Shown: positions 1-12,975 of the stretch, in pieces
How positions within the stretch are numbered: the first letter of the stretch is position 1
Layout: every line of letters begins with the position of its first letter
Assembly (NCBI GenBank): GCA_000149265.1
Contig: CH003028.1
Coordinates: 2,094,629-2,158,628 of the forward strand
Reading direction: 5' to 3'
DNA: 64,000 nt
Source of the DNA: Ciona savignyi
Lineage: Eukaryota; Chordata; Ascidiacea; Phlebobranchia; Cionidae
The notes under the pieces: model-generated
What the model was told of the DNA's origin: nothing
The model's input: only the letters and a program-made list of their open reading frames with translations
Database searches by the model: none
Program-made: the position numbers and the translations under genes

Positions 1-3000
1 AATATTAAGACAAAACAAACTGCTTCGTGATAAACATATTTTGAGACAGTTTACCAAATACTTTTCTTAAGGTTTCCAACCATAAACATGTTTAAACGCT
101 ATCTCTTTTACGGACCGAATTGGTTAAATTGACAACAAAAGGCTTCTTTCGTAATAACAGTAGTAATTTGAAATTATACTGATATTGGTTTAAAGATATG
201 ACATTTTAAATTAGTGATATGGAATTTAAAGGCACAAAAATGAGTAGTATATTTGCGGTTTATCGGAAAGTGTCTCATCTCGTGTAAGCATGAATTCTCC
301 TTAAAACTACATGGTATTTTTAATTTCTGGGATATTGAATTTAGTCAGATCAATGTAACGATAAAGTCGTGGCGGCAAGGCTGAAACAATCCATCACAGG
401 AGTTCGCGTTCGTGATTGCATCTTTAACATTGTAAGTGGTCGTATAATAATCACGAATGTTACTTAATAAACAAACTTGCGTGTGGTTATTAAACACTGC
501 CCAGCTAAATATAGCTTTTACGAAGAAATCGCTTATTAAAATAACAACCATAACTTTCGATGTAAATCAACTTAAAGATCGATTAGTGTACCGCTGTAGA
601 TATTTATACCGATTAAATTAATTTTATGTTATGCAACTGCAATAATCTGGTGCGTAAGCTTAATTTAAGAATTAATGCGAGGGAGGGGGCAATATCTAAA
701 TCTTATTATGCCATCCATACAATGTTTTGGAATACTATTCCAAATTTTATTTATTAAAACAGGCTGACAAAACGTTGATTTTGTAGGGTTTTAAGGCAAT
801 TAATTATACATTAAACAAAATTTAAATAAACGTATATTTTAGTATAATAAGTAAAAACTGGTAGAAAATATATTTTTCGGTGAAAACAGAAACAAAGTTA
901 TACTGCATTGGTTTAACCCAACGTCTTCAGGATAACTGAAAATAAAGTTACAGTTATTTATACATATTCTGTGTACAAAGGCGGATGTAGATTATCGCAA
1001 ATTGATATTTTCGTCAAAGTTTCCCAATACCAAAACCAGCGCAAACGTGCATATATTAGGCCAACATGCGTTTTTTGACAATGTTACGTCATATCGAGAG
1101 AGTTCAATCCTATATAGATTGACGTATATCTGGTGTACCCAGGTGGTGTTGTTGGGAGTTAAACAGCTGTAACTACTACCCAGCGTTGTTAATTTGTCTG
1201 AAAAGTATCGGATTTCGGGCCGAACTTTACAATGACGGATCAGCGGCAAATAGTGACGGGAAGCCGAATCACGGTGGCGGAGTTTACAGGTTCCGTGATT
1301 TATGATGAATTGACGCGGATTGAATCTGGATGTGGATTTACAGCGAGCGCGCTCAGCTTGACTTAATCTCAAACCTGTTACATGAATTCGAAGATTAATT
1401 AAGATAATGTCGGTGTATATACATCAACGGTGGGTAATGATGATATCTGACGTTGGAACATTTGTAAATAAAACGATGAAAAAGTCAGCCCGAACCTCTA
1501 ATAAGTTACCAACACATCCTCTGAGCTGGTTCTTTTGATCAAAATTAATCAATGTTACACTGCTAAAAATATGGTATGTAGTTTCCTAACATTGAATAAG
1601 TAGTTGTTTAACTTTATATCACGCCCAAGTTGTTGTAATTTATCGATTACATTGATATTTAGCTAACGTAAAGATACTCACCTTTTATTCTTAGACACAA
1701 TCATTTCGACTCGAATTCTCTGCCAGTTTGGAAAGTTCTAGACTCGAAACCTGCTAACTGCATCATGTGATGCTTAAATACACGCAGAACGAAAATGTAA
1801 AATCGACAGCTTTAGTTACAAAGAATTGTACATGATAAGGTCGTTACTTGCGTTTCTGTCCAAACTAATAAGTTCAACTGATTTTCACCCACAGCTTTCA
1901 AAAAACACACTAAACATGTGTGGCCTTAACAAGTCACTACACCTCAGACAATATAGAAACCAACGATTGATTGGTATTTGGTCTGCAATGCAATGTGTAA
2001 AGTTGTTTTTTTACTTGTTTTCTTATGTAGTATCCAATTTAGGAAGTTATCTCTGGATAAGTGCGCCACCAGGTTGTAAACCTTGATATTTGAAAATGAT
2101 ACATTTTAACAAACATTGGATCGTCTTTGGTGGAACAATAATAAATTCTAACCAGCTATCGCGTGCAAGTTCACAACATTCGAGAATTCGTTTTGTTGTG
2201 AGGTCATAGTTGGAATGTTAAACGTCATAAACCCAACACTGATCACACAATGAGAAAGCGGAAAAATATACGATGGTTACCTAACACTGTGTATTGTTGA
2301 CGTATAATTGATGTATTTTGTGACAGATGACCGAAAAGTGAGAGAAAAATTGGGTTTTGGAAACACTTGTTTGATCGAGTCATCAAAATCTAAGATAAAC
2401 ATCTTACAATAAAATAAAAGGTCTTGATTTTTTACTTGCCACACTGTTCCATGCTTTGTGCAAACAAGGAATTCATTCTGCTCTGATGGTCTAGTTAATT
2501 ATGGTGAATGTGATGCAACGCCAAATAAATACTGCATACCACCACATATCCGAGCTAAGCATTCAGAAAGAGATGTATACGTAGTCCAGTCAACCACTGT
2601 AAAACACTGAGCAAAATAGGGACATAAAAAGTTGCAGGTTTCATACCATTAGCTTATATAGTAAGTGCAGGAGGATTATTTGTAAATAAAGGCAGATATA
2701 AGGTGCGGTGATAATTAACTGGCGCCTTTGGACAGGTTTAAATGTAATTGGATCCTGAAGTTAAAACTGCTTGTGTACAAATGTTTCGTAAACAAGTATG
2801 GTGCCTAGTAAGCGTGGTTGTTGTTTACTAGCAAGCTAAATTAGCCAAGACCCTTTCGCCTGAGAATTCGCTTAATCAACAGGGGTTGGCTGGGTTGAGA
2901 AACGTAAAAATCTGCAAAAAAATTGCATTTTTATATCGCAGAATTTCATAACGTGACTTGGTTAAATATGCAAAAGGACCAATGTCCAAGAAAACATGAT

Positions 3001-6000
3001 GGAAGGCAACTAAAATGTTGGTGGTGTTATTTACATTAGAAGAATTACAACACGCATATAATTTAAAATCAATTAACAATTTACATCGACGAATAGTGAA
3101 TAAGATCGGTATTTGGTTCTAACTCTCGGATACAATTGAAATGTGGCGCATGTGTACAGGTGGGGCAGAGGGTTAACGGCTTTCGACATAGTCTGAGCTT
3201 ATACATAATTTTATACATATTTTACTTTATTATCACGTTTAATGTCGCGTTTATATAAACTGATCTTGCATAAGCGATATTAAAGCCGTCATAATGTGAC
3301 GTCATAGAGAGTTTTGACACTGGATCGCGATTAAGTCAGCAGGGTATGGGAATCGCGACGGGAGTAGTGTGGACCTTTCTCCTTATAAACCGCGTTCGCT
3401 GTTGCGTTTGTAGCAAATTGCATTGTTCAGTTTGCAACCCGATTATGACGTTAATATGATATTGAGAAGATTGTGACGTAATAACCGAGTTGAAAAGACA
3501 AAATTTAAGGTAATGATTTTATCGCGGTTTTGTACAGAGCGATTCATAATATGTTCGGTTCTACATGGATCACATACACAGGTAGTGGTAGTAGCTTGTA
3601 AGAATATAGAGTTGCCGGGAAAAGGTTATTAGTTTCTCTTTTGTTGTGATTGTGATTTTATATATTCGCAGAATAATACTGAAATTTTAGTTCAGATTAC
3701 AGGAAAAAGAACTAAAAAAGAACAAAAATATACAGACTGATTTTAACGTTTACACAGACATTGCATGTAATTTTATACAACGAATAGACGGCGCACATAA
3801 ACAGGTAACGTCTGGAAAATACTTCCGTTGTGGTTTATAACGTCACGAATAATATTATTACGACTGAATTCTTTTATCGAATTGTTATTGCAAGACGCAA
3901 AGAAAAGTCGAGTTTTCAATTGCTTCCATTAATTATTTATCCGCTAATTAATTAAGCAAAGCATGTATGAATGTAAAAGGTGGAAAAATCTTTATATCGA
4001 ATTCCACAATGCTTATCTTATGACTGTGAAGTTAAACTCGTCGAAGAAAAAACGACAAACAATGTCATTGTGACGGGCAATCTATAAATAAGACATTGGA
4101 AATAAAAATAAAAAAGGTTTACTTTTCAAAGTTTTGATGGATTTTTTTGTAGAATTCACATTCTCTAAGCATGATACATTTTCCTTGGGATTGTAATCGA
4201 CGAAACATTTTTTTGCGCTTAGTAGCATTATTTTGATCATTTTGACTAGAAATCAATCTTAATTAGCAAGGTAACATAAATATGAAAAACTACACGTATA
4301 AAATAAAGCGACTGCACCAAAGTGGATCGCATAAACAAGTAACGACAATAGGCGTGTTGTAATCGGTGAAGTAGATATGTAGGTGACCTAGTTACCAGTT
4401 TAGCCAGAATATGGAGAAAAGTGAAAAGGAGAAAGTTTAAAAAGAAGTATGTTAGGAAATAATATACAGCGTGTCATAATAAAAGGGGAACATTGGAACG
4501 ACATCTTACAATGTAAACTATGTTTGCCTCTTGACGCTCCCTCTTGCTTATCGCCCAATTCACGCTTATCCACGCCAATGCATTGCCATGTCGTATTTAA
4601 GTAACTTCGGTCGGTGTGAGAACAACCCATCCTGATAACAAGGTCGTGTGCAGCGCGTCGAAATATGACGGGGTATGATAGTGACGTAACAATGTTTGAG
4701 TGATCAAGTTGTTGTAACGACACAACAACCCTCTATTGCATATCAATGACATCTTTTTGTAATCTTACTTTTTGCAATCTTACATTTAGTAATCTTATTT
4801 TAGAATAATTTCTAATAATGTATTTGGATGGTCATAAATATTCATATTTGGCAAAAAAAAACAATTATTGCGGCATTACCATAAAACGGCACGTCATAAC
4901 AGACGAGGTCGACTTGTGAAAGAACGGTCATAATTACACGTGGGTTTAAAGTTGAAATTAAATTAATAATTTCGCGTCATTCAAATCGATTTTACTGATT
5001 GAAATTGAAATCTAGAACACGAGAATTACTAAGAAAGGACAGCGTGAGTTTATTCTCATCCAAGGTCGCTAGACAATGCAATGGTCTGTATGATATATCA
5101 AATTAGGAAACTGTTTTTTAATTTGCGTGGTTTTGTAGTGATCGGATCAAATACTCTCAGAAGTTCGTTATGATAGAGTCGTTTGTTAAAGTATAACTAT
5201 TAAAAAGCCCGTTAAACTCATACAGTTTTAATGCCTATCAGTGATTAGCTTAAAAATGTGCTTACGGAAATGTGTGTTTTAGGGTAGCTTGTATACAGGT
5301 GTATCTTGACTGTGACGGATTGTCAAACCAACTAACGGTTTCTAGAAAATCCATTTGTTGATTAGTCGTTAAAATTCGCATCACCAAACAAGGTCACGTC
5401 CCCAATGACCGTTGTTACGTGTGACAAACTATCTGTTACATCACAATGTGATCAGATATTCCATTAATATGTATTGCTGTAATCAAACAAATGGATCAGA
5501 CCTATTTCTTTGTCCATTGACTGATAATTTGGATTTATTTCAGTAATAAAGCTTGTATGCAGCTGAATATCTTAGAGAATTTCCGAATGCCTTAGTATGT
5601 TGACTAGTGACCCGTTATATTTGCATGGTTAAATTAGCAGAAAGTAGATGTAGGTAAAATGGAACAGCTACAATTTTAATAGGTGGCGCCTAAAATAGCA
5701 TTTAAGCATTTTCAATCGTCATTTACAAGTCCTTGACCTTCACAAATCAGTTTGTGTCATGAGAGACGGCACCATGACGTAATAAAGGAAATAGTAAATG
5801 CAGCATCCTAATTATGATCAATATACAACATTTCACAAAATGAGGTATTAAACTAGTTAAACGCGTCATCATTTTGGAACATGTAAACGTCAAATTGCTA
5901 GAAAATCAATGTTATGGTTTAGTAAGTACGATAATGAAAAGTTGCCGACTGTACAGACATAAAGCTAGACTTTTATTTCCACAAAATTAGATTTCCCGAA

Positions 6001-9000
6001 TTTGCCAACCTTCAGTTGACGGTTCACTGTCAGGTCTCATGAGATAGCGACAGACAGTTATTTATGTAAGCAAATCTATGCTATGTTTAACATTGCGTTA
6101 AAATGGATGGGCTCTGGTAAGGAAGCGAATTATTTCAGCTGCCAGAGGTTAATTCGTATGATGACTGATGAAGACGCCATTTTCGCACTAGTCTCTTTGC
6201 GTTGAATCAATTCCAACGTCATAATGGTGTTTAGCGAAGCGTAAACATGACTGTACGTGACCGAAAAGTTTAAATTCGAAATACTAACCGTAATGCCGAT
6301 TATTAACTGTTTTTTATTTAGAGTAAAATGTTCAGCATCATATACTCAGGAAAAATGTACTTTTAACTATACACCAATCAAACACACTGGCATTTGTAAG
6401 AACGCGTTTACAGGTTAGAAACAGGCAGCTAAAATATTATATACCATTTATAAGATAGACAAACAAGAATGAATCAGGAAAATTCACTTTCAAGCCTGTA
6501 TTACGTCATAATACTTAGGAGAGAAGTTACCGCAAAGTTTATGGCCTCTTACAAAATGGCGTCGTTAAACTTAGCCTTAATAAGTTAATAAATATTTTAA
6601 CAACTTGCAAGCGTTATCATTATTTTGTTAAGATATAATTTGTTTAACAATTTATACACAGCTTTTGTATTCCATGTTTTATTTTTGGATCAACTATATG
6701 TACTATAATTTTACGATACAGTCAAAGATAACAGCGTTTTTATGTTTTGCATTGATTTTGTTTGTTTAAACATTAAGTGCAGTTTAAGAATAAGTGTAGT
6801 TTAAGATAACGAAATCCTATATTTACCACATGAAAAAATTAAACTTGAGAAGCAGTATTTCGCCGTTTTAAACAGGAAATAGTCTTGGTGGATGTTGTAA
6901 ATTATGAGAGCAGTTTGGTGCAAATCGCAATACTACAACACATTCGTCATGTTCATTTTACCGTGCTATGCATATCAAATTTAATGGGTGATTTTTGGCT
7001 TTAATCGCTGTATGGATTGCCTAGTTTAAAGTATGGAAGTTTGAATCAAGGTTAGGTCAAACTTGTTATATTGTAAATTTGTAGTACTTACTGGAAAAAT
7101 CAGATCAAGCAAGCGAAATTGGCTGTGTTTCCCTAAAGCATCGTTTTTCTTTTTGCTAGTGCCTAAAAGTAGAACAATTAGTCTCGGGCGGTTGGTCGAA
7201 TAAAAGGACACCGCTATTTCCCAGATGCGGTATTGTGCTATCTAGTCACCTATTTCCGCGCTAAACAACAGACGCGGTTTGTGTAAGATCGTAGGTAACA
7301 TGAACGGAACAATGACTAGTACGCGACTGTCGCGATTGACGCTATTGTCTCTATCATGTTATCCATGTAACTACCACAACAGTTGCTTGTTAAGTTGGTC
7401 TCGGATTTCCCACGTACGAAGCCAAATTGAATAGGTATCTATAGCGCGCTGGCTTTGTGATAACAGGCCAGGGGGCGAGATGTACATCAAAACATGTATC
7501 GACTCTCCCGGACCGCCAGTACAAAACGTAGAAGCGAGTAGTATCAATTCGGGGAAAAATTCGAACCAGTCAAGCCTTTGTTCTGACATTGCTAGTCGCT
7601 GTAATTGCCGAATCAACAATGGGAGACTTATAACAAAAAAACAGGGGCAAAGTACAGTGATGTACAACGTAAAAATGAGCACACACCAACAATGCTACCT
7701 TTATAAGGAATAACATATTTTTAGGAGTATATTTGTATGTTAAAATTAAAACAAATAGTAGATACATTTATTCATTTGGAAACACTGCCTAAAATATCAG
7801 GCAACACTGCCCGGTATGAAACGTAATCTCTAATCTACACAAGTGTTTCATGTAACGGTTTAATTAACGTAATCATCTCATTGTACTGGTAGTGCTCTTT
7901 CCCAGATCGAACAAAACCTAAATTGGACAAACCGTGTTCGTAGTTCAATTAGACAAACAGGCAAAATACTGCCAGTGAGAAAGTGTGGTGCTGGGAGAAA
8001 TATGCGCTGGCTTTTTTGTACATCGGTAGGACAAGCGGCAACAACACAACGAACGCTGTTTTGGATTTTATTACTAGTGTGTTGGATTTCATTACACTGG
8101 TTTACACGGGAAATGTGGGGAGTTAGCTTCTGGCTAATGGCTTCTTGTTTGCTGTGCAGCTCATTAAAACGCGGCAGGAATTTGTTTGTGTTGTACGCGG
8201 TTATGTTTTCTTTAACTTTTGACAGTACACACGTCGGATTAATTAAATTTTGACATAAAGCAGAAGCAGTGCTGTAACAAAGTCCATTTAAATTAGCACT
8301 GGCTGCGCCGCAAACAGCAAAGCAGTTAGACGCTGCCACACATCTTGTTAGAGATAGTTTGAACATAAAATACGCTGTGCTAAACAGCTGACACTTAGCC
8401 TATCTTTACGTGCTTTATCTCTTTTTTACAGGTTACCTAACAGTCGCACCTGCGCTAAACATTTACTGAATGTGTCTAATCAGAAAATGGTGGCGACGCT
8501 AATTAAAACCTGGAAAACCAAAAACACACGGACAATACTTTACTTACTTGACTATGTAGTTTCAAGTCAATTTCTGCGCAATAGTTGCTTCAAAATGACG
8601 TAATAATTCTCTATTGTACAAATTGAAGATCACATGAGCAAAATTCACTGAATGCCTTCACAGTGCGTGCTTTGCAGCACTACATAAGACTAAAATGGCG
8701 GAGAGTTGATTATTACGCCAAAGTTACTGTGATAATTACGTTCGCTTGAATCTAGTCTCATGGCAAGCTAAAATGGCGCTACTAACTTCAGAACCATTTG
8801 AGTTTTGGACAATAGCGGTAATATTTCCGAAAATTTCTCTCGCTGTTTTATATTCAAACTTGAAAATTGTATTAGTAATTAGTTTAAGTGTTCACACTTG
8901 CTGTGCTGGTTCAATGCTATAGTCTTTGAGTGACAATGTAATATCTCGACGCGCGTGAATTCGAATGTACACAGCTTGTGGTAGCGTAAACTCCTAAGTG

Positions 9001-12000
9001 TGGTGTAATAGGGGTGACTAATACTGTTCAAACTTGTGCATTTCAAGTCAAGAATGCCACCAAAGCGCCAACACTTGCCGTTTGTGCTTCCTGTTTTCGA
9101 GGCAAAATTTCCGCCCGCATGATTTAGGGTAAACAGTACAGGTACAAAATTAGCGGTCACAGCCAACCCCTAATGTCAAGGACAGTTGAGTGATAACTTA
9201 ATGAACCTCGTGTGCCCTGCCGACCTTGTTATACTAATTTGCGGTCAGGCGCCGTAGCATTATTATGGGGTATATACTACGTAGGCCAAAGGCAAAAGGG
9301 ACAAAATATAATCATTTTATCAAACATTCAACAAGATTTTTCTTTTTTCCTAAAGAATTGGGTAAAATTACATTTTAAACTGTAGATCCATAAATGTTTA
9401 ACTTTTCCATATTTGGACATTTCAGGGTGATTTAACATTCTTTGAAATGTATATGGCAACTCAGACGTTCACTGGCACGAAAATGTAGCGCTACATCGTA
9501 GCCAGACAGTGCGGATGTTCAATTAACTGCTAATTTTAACTGACGGATGGTCGTCCACTCTGTTACGCTTCATTAACGCTGACCACTAATCTATTACGTG
9601 ACTCGAGCCGTGGACCACCGTGGCGAACACATTACAGCTGGACAACACAAAGCAACAGTTCGTCCATCATTATGCCAACGCTAATAGCCCTGCATTCTCA
9701 CCGAGGCTTGCAAGTTGTGTTGAACTGTAGCTGCATGTGCTTTTGTTTGACCAAAAAATTAAGTTTCTTTTGTTTAGAATTTCTTTCGCCTTTACCTGAC
9801 GTGTATAATCCTAACCGTATTAGGGGCCGAGAGATTGATATACTTATCGCTTACTCACGTGTAAAACTTGTCCAGATGTATAGTGGGTATTCCATCAATC
9901 AATCGCGCCTCGGGTTTTAATGGCGGCTTTAAAGAGAGCATCTTAATGCGTGGTTACAGAGAAGCTTAAAAGTGCATGGCTTATCTCGCCCGAGCAATTA
10001 CCCGAGCAACTATGCCAGGCCTCCCGTTTGACGACAGACACGTGTTTCTATTTATAAAGCGCCGCAAATCCTTACCCCTTTTCTTTTGGAGCGTAAATGT
10101 TAACGTTTTGGGTCCTTGCTTCGGGACGATTCAGGCCCCTTAAACGTATCCATGACCCTTGGGTGAAATGGAGCGTTTCAAGACCGGTTCAGCTTACCAG
10201 TCGCGGCAAGAAAGTGGCCCAGACGGTCGCTTCCTCCAAACGCTTGTACAGGCCCAAGATTACACCCGAGATTTTGTTATTTTTGCCTCCAAACAAAACC
10301 GTAACACAATTACCCTGAAACAACCAACTTTTCCGGCATTCCGAATTCGCACGACTACATTTCACAGACCAACCTCCTAAGCCCATTTCCACCGCGGTGT
10401 TTATCGCTGGGCGCATCCTGGTTGACATATGAAGGTGACAACCCTTAACCCAGTGCGCTGTTTTGGCAAGCCGCAGAAAGCACGTACATAGGATTAGACT
10501 GGAGACCCTTTGAAGTCAATATACCAAAACTTTGAAAACGATCATGCAATTTCCGTGCCGACAGCAGTGGTATCTGGCGCAGTGTCAGTCCGCGACAGAT
10601 CTACAAATAGGTTTGTCAAAATCGTAGACTATCGCATATCTTTTACTGTAGCTAATGCTGAATAATTTCACCAAAAATTAAAATATTTTTAAAATAATTA
10701 ATAAAGCGCAATTATTCATTTCTATACCTAACATTTCTGTCTGCCGTCGAATATTGCGACTCGCGAGCATCGTCTAGCGGCCGAATGTTTAATTTTTTTG
10801 GTAATTTGTCGCCTGAGGCTAAATTCTGCCCGAAAGTAAATTGACATCTCGAAATTAAAAACATCCCAGGACGAGTAAAAATTACGAAAAGTGAAAGTTT
10901 ATTTAAGTTATATAGCTGAATGTTAAACGTTTTGATATTCGCTTTGGTAAAACTTTTGTATTTTTGCATTCAAGTGTCTTGGATGTATAGACCAATTTTA
11001 TATTTTATATCCCAGTTTAAGTTTCGAACCCGCGATGTGCTGGTCAGTAAGGTTGTTTTAATATTGAAATCTATGTAATTCTCTCGTTCTGAGTCACCTT
11101 CACTGATCTAACCAATCGTCTCCTTGAGCTCGTGGACTGCTCGCCGAACCTGGTATATTTGGGAGCATACCACATAAACTACGGTTTAAAACGATTGGTT
11201 CGGTGGTTTTTTCCCCAATGTAAAAATTAAACTAAACTCTGTAGGAAAAGGAAGGTGTCGTTTTTAAATTATGGACTCACAATGACAAGACGCGCCTCTC
11301 CGAGTCAAGGGAATCTCCGCGTTTTACTTTGTGTTAAGCGTGTTTTCCGTGTTTGGTCGCTCAGCGAGCAGTTTCCGGTGTTGTAACTGTGTTTAGCGTG
11401 ATTCTCAGCCCGAGTTCCGACTTTTGAATGTTTACAAAGTATACCGGTTTGTTAGTAACTTTCCTTGCACCAACAAAACGTGTTTACATTCCCTTGCCGC
11501 TGTAAGCGATCACGAACGCGTAAAGGCACGAATCGCCGTGAAGACAGCGCGAGCACGCAATCACATCTCAGCTACATCTCAGATGACAAGAGCTCTGGTA
11601 CAAGGAGCAGCGATCATGACGGAAATGCGAGGCAGGCACCGGCCATCCTGCTGTATTACAGCTACAAGCGCCGTCTACAGCACAACTTCCAACTAGAACA
11701 TTCCAATTAGCACGATGGTTTAGCACAGGCAGGAGATATGTTTTGGCGGGCGTATACTGATTTGTCATTTTTATTTCGCTTAAAGTGTAGACAGTCGACT
11801 CACAAGTAGACATTCGTGTCACCGATCAAGAACACGGACACAGGTATACAGCAGATAACCTCGGTATACTCAGCACGCAATAGGTCACGTTCCCCGCTCT
11901 GTTGATATTTTTGTGTCGGTGCGATTTTGCTTCCGCTAAAAGGAAGTAGAAGCAATGTTTCTGAATGTAAGTCGAAGCTATTGTGCAGAACAGTGCGGTA

Positions 12001-12975
12001 GCGGACATGTTAATTTATGTAGGTAATTAATTACCGTTCTTCCCACCGTGTCCATAGCTAAGCAAAACACACTAAGGAAAGAGAGGAATAGACATTTGTG
12101 CAGGTTATGTAATTAGTTAATGTTTTAGCACAGATAACAGTGCGTGTGCGTTGACGGGTATCGTCAACTAACTAGTGATGAAATTTATTCACTATTGGAA
12201 AGGCCACCAGACATAGATGCAGAAACAGTTTTAGAAGAAGTATTTAAAATTTAGTTGAACTAAGATTTCTAAAGCTACGATCTGACTCGGTTTTATAAAA
12301 AAAAGGTCTATTTGCGCAGAATCGTTATCTTTTAAATCCCGATTGTTTTCAAAAAGAACAACGGATCAAACGACCTTTGCCGTGTGGCAGTGTGTAGTAC
12401 AATCGGTGTCATTTTTCGAATGAACTACTGTCTCAATAGTAACTAGTGTATAGTTAATATAAGCCGAAGTCTAATCTACAGCCCATTCTTATAAGTTAAA
12501 CATTATTTGGAATCGCGGGAATAACGGCCATATGCGCCTATAGCTAGGATACGCAGTGCTGTATTGGAATTTTTTTCCTGTCTGCTAAAGAGAGAAGCGC
12601 TCGCGATAGAAAAACAGTTCACAAACGTCTATTATTACGTTGTAAGCGGTAACAATGCCTGATTATTAGATCACGCTTGATCATAATACCCGCCGTAATG
12701 CACCAGCATTGTTTAGTCTTGTAGTTGAGTTTGTTTTTAAGTTTTTCGGTTCTAAAAATAGAGGTTAATATGCACGGTGAAGTCTTGTTTAGCAGAATAT
12801 TAATCAGTTTCGGGAAAGTGAAAATTCGTTGAGATTATTTCTACGAAATTGATCAAAATGGCGCCTGTGTTACTGTAATTTTTATTCTGGATATTTAGAA
12901 TGTTTTTGTGTTCGCAGATTCTGTTATAGTTATAACCATAATTGGCATGGCCTGTTAACTGCTGAGAAATTCAAA
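1..12975. other. Gene-free 5' flank of the Iroquois gene
   Basis: No reading frame here resembles a known protein, and none has a convincing set of splice sites. The longest open frames (992-1372 and 7878-8366 on the minus strand, 4400-4723 minus, 10097-10428 on both strands) overlap other open frames and look like chance. Clear SINE copies are nearly absent; the only tRNA-like hint is a B-box-like stretch near 11025-11050. TGACGT words are scattered through it (for example 3297, 3474, 4682, 5774, 8595). By inference this is cis-regulatory DNA for the homeobox gene downstream, possibly with unrecognised non-coding transcripts. Confidence 0.5.
12903..12975 (+). promoter_or_regulatory. Possible 5' UTR and splice or trans-splice acceptor before the Irx start
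   Basis: A pyrimidine-containing tract ending in TTCGCAG at about 12919 lies some 56 bases upstream of the Irx ATG. Ciona mRNAs are often trans-spliced to a short leader at such sites, or an upstream non-coding exon could join here. Only the motif is visible; use of this site is inferred. Confidence 0.25.

Noticed and set aside
992-1372. 126-codon open frame on the minus strand
   Set aside because: No recognisable domain, no splice context and no signal at either end; consistent with chance in 13 kb of non-coding DNA.
7878-8366. 162-codon open frame on the minus strand
   Set aside because: Overlapped by a 92-codon open frame on the other strand. It resembles no known family, and its residue composition looks like translated non-coding sequence.
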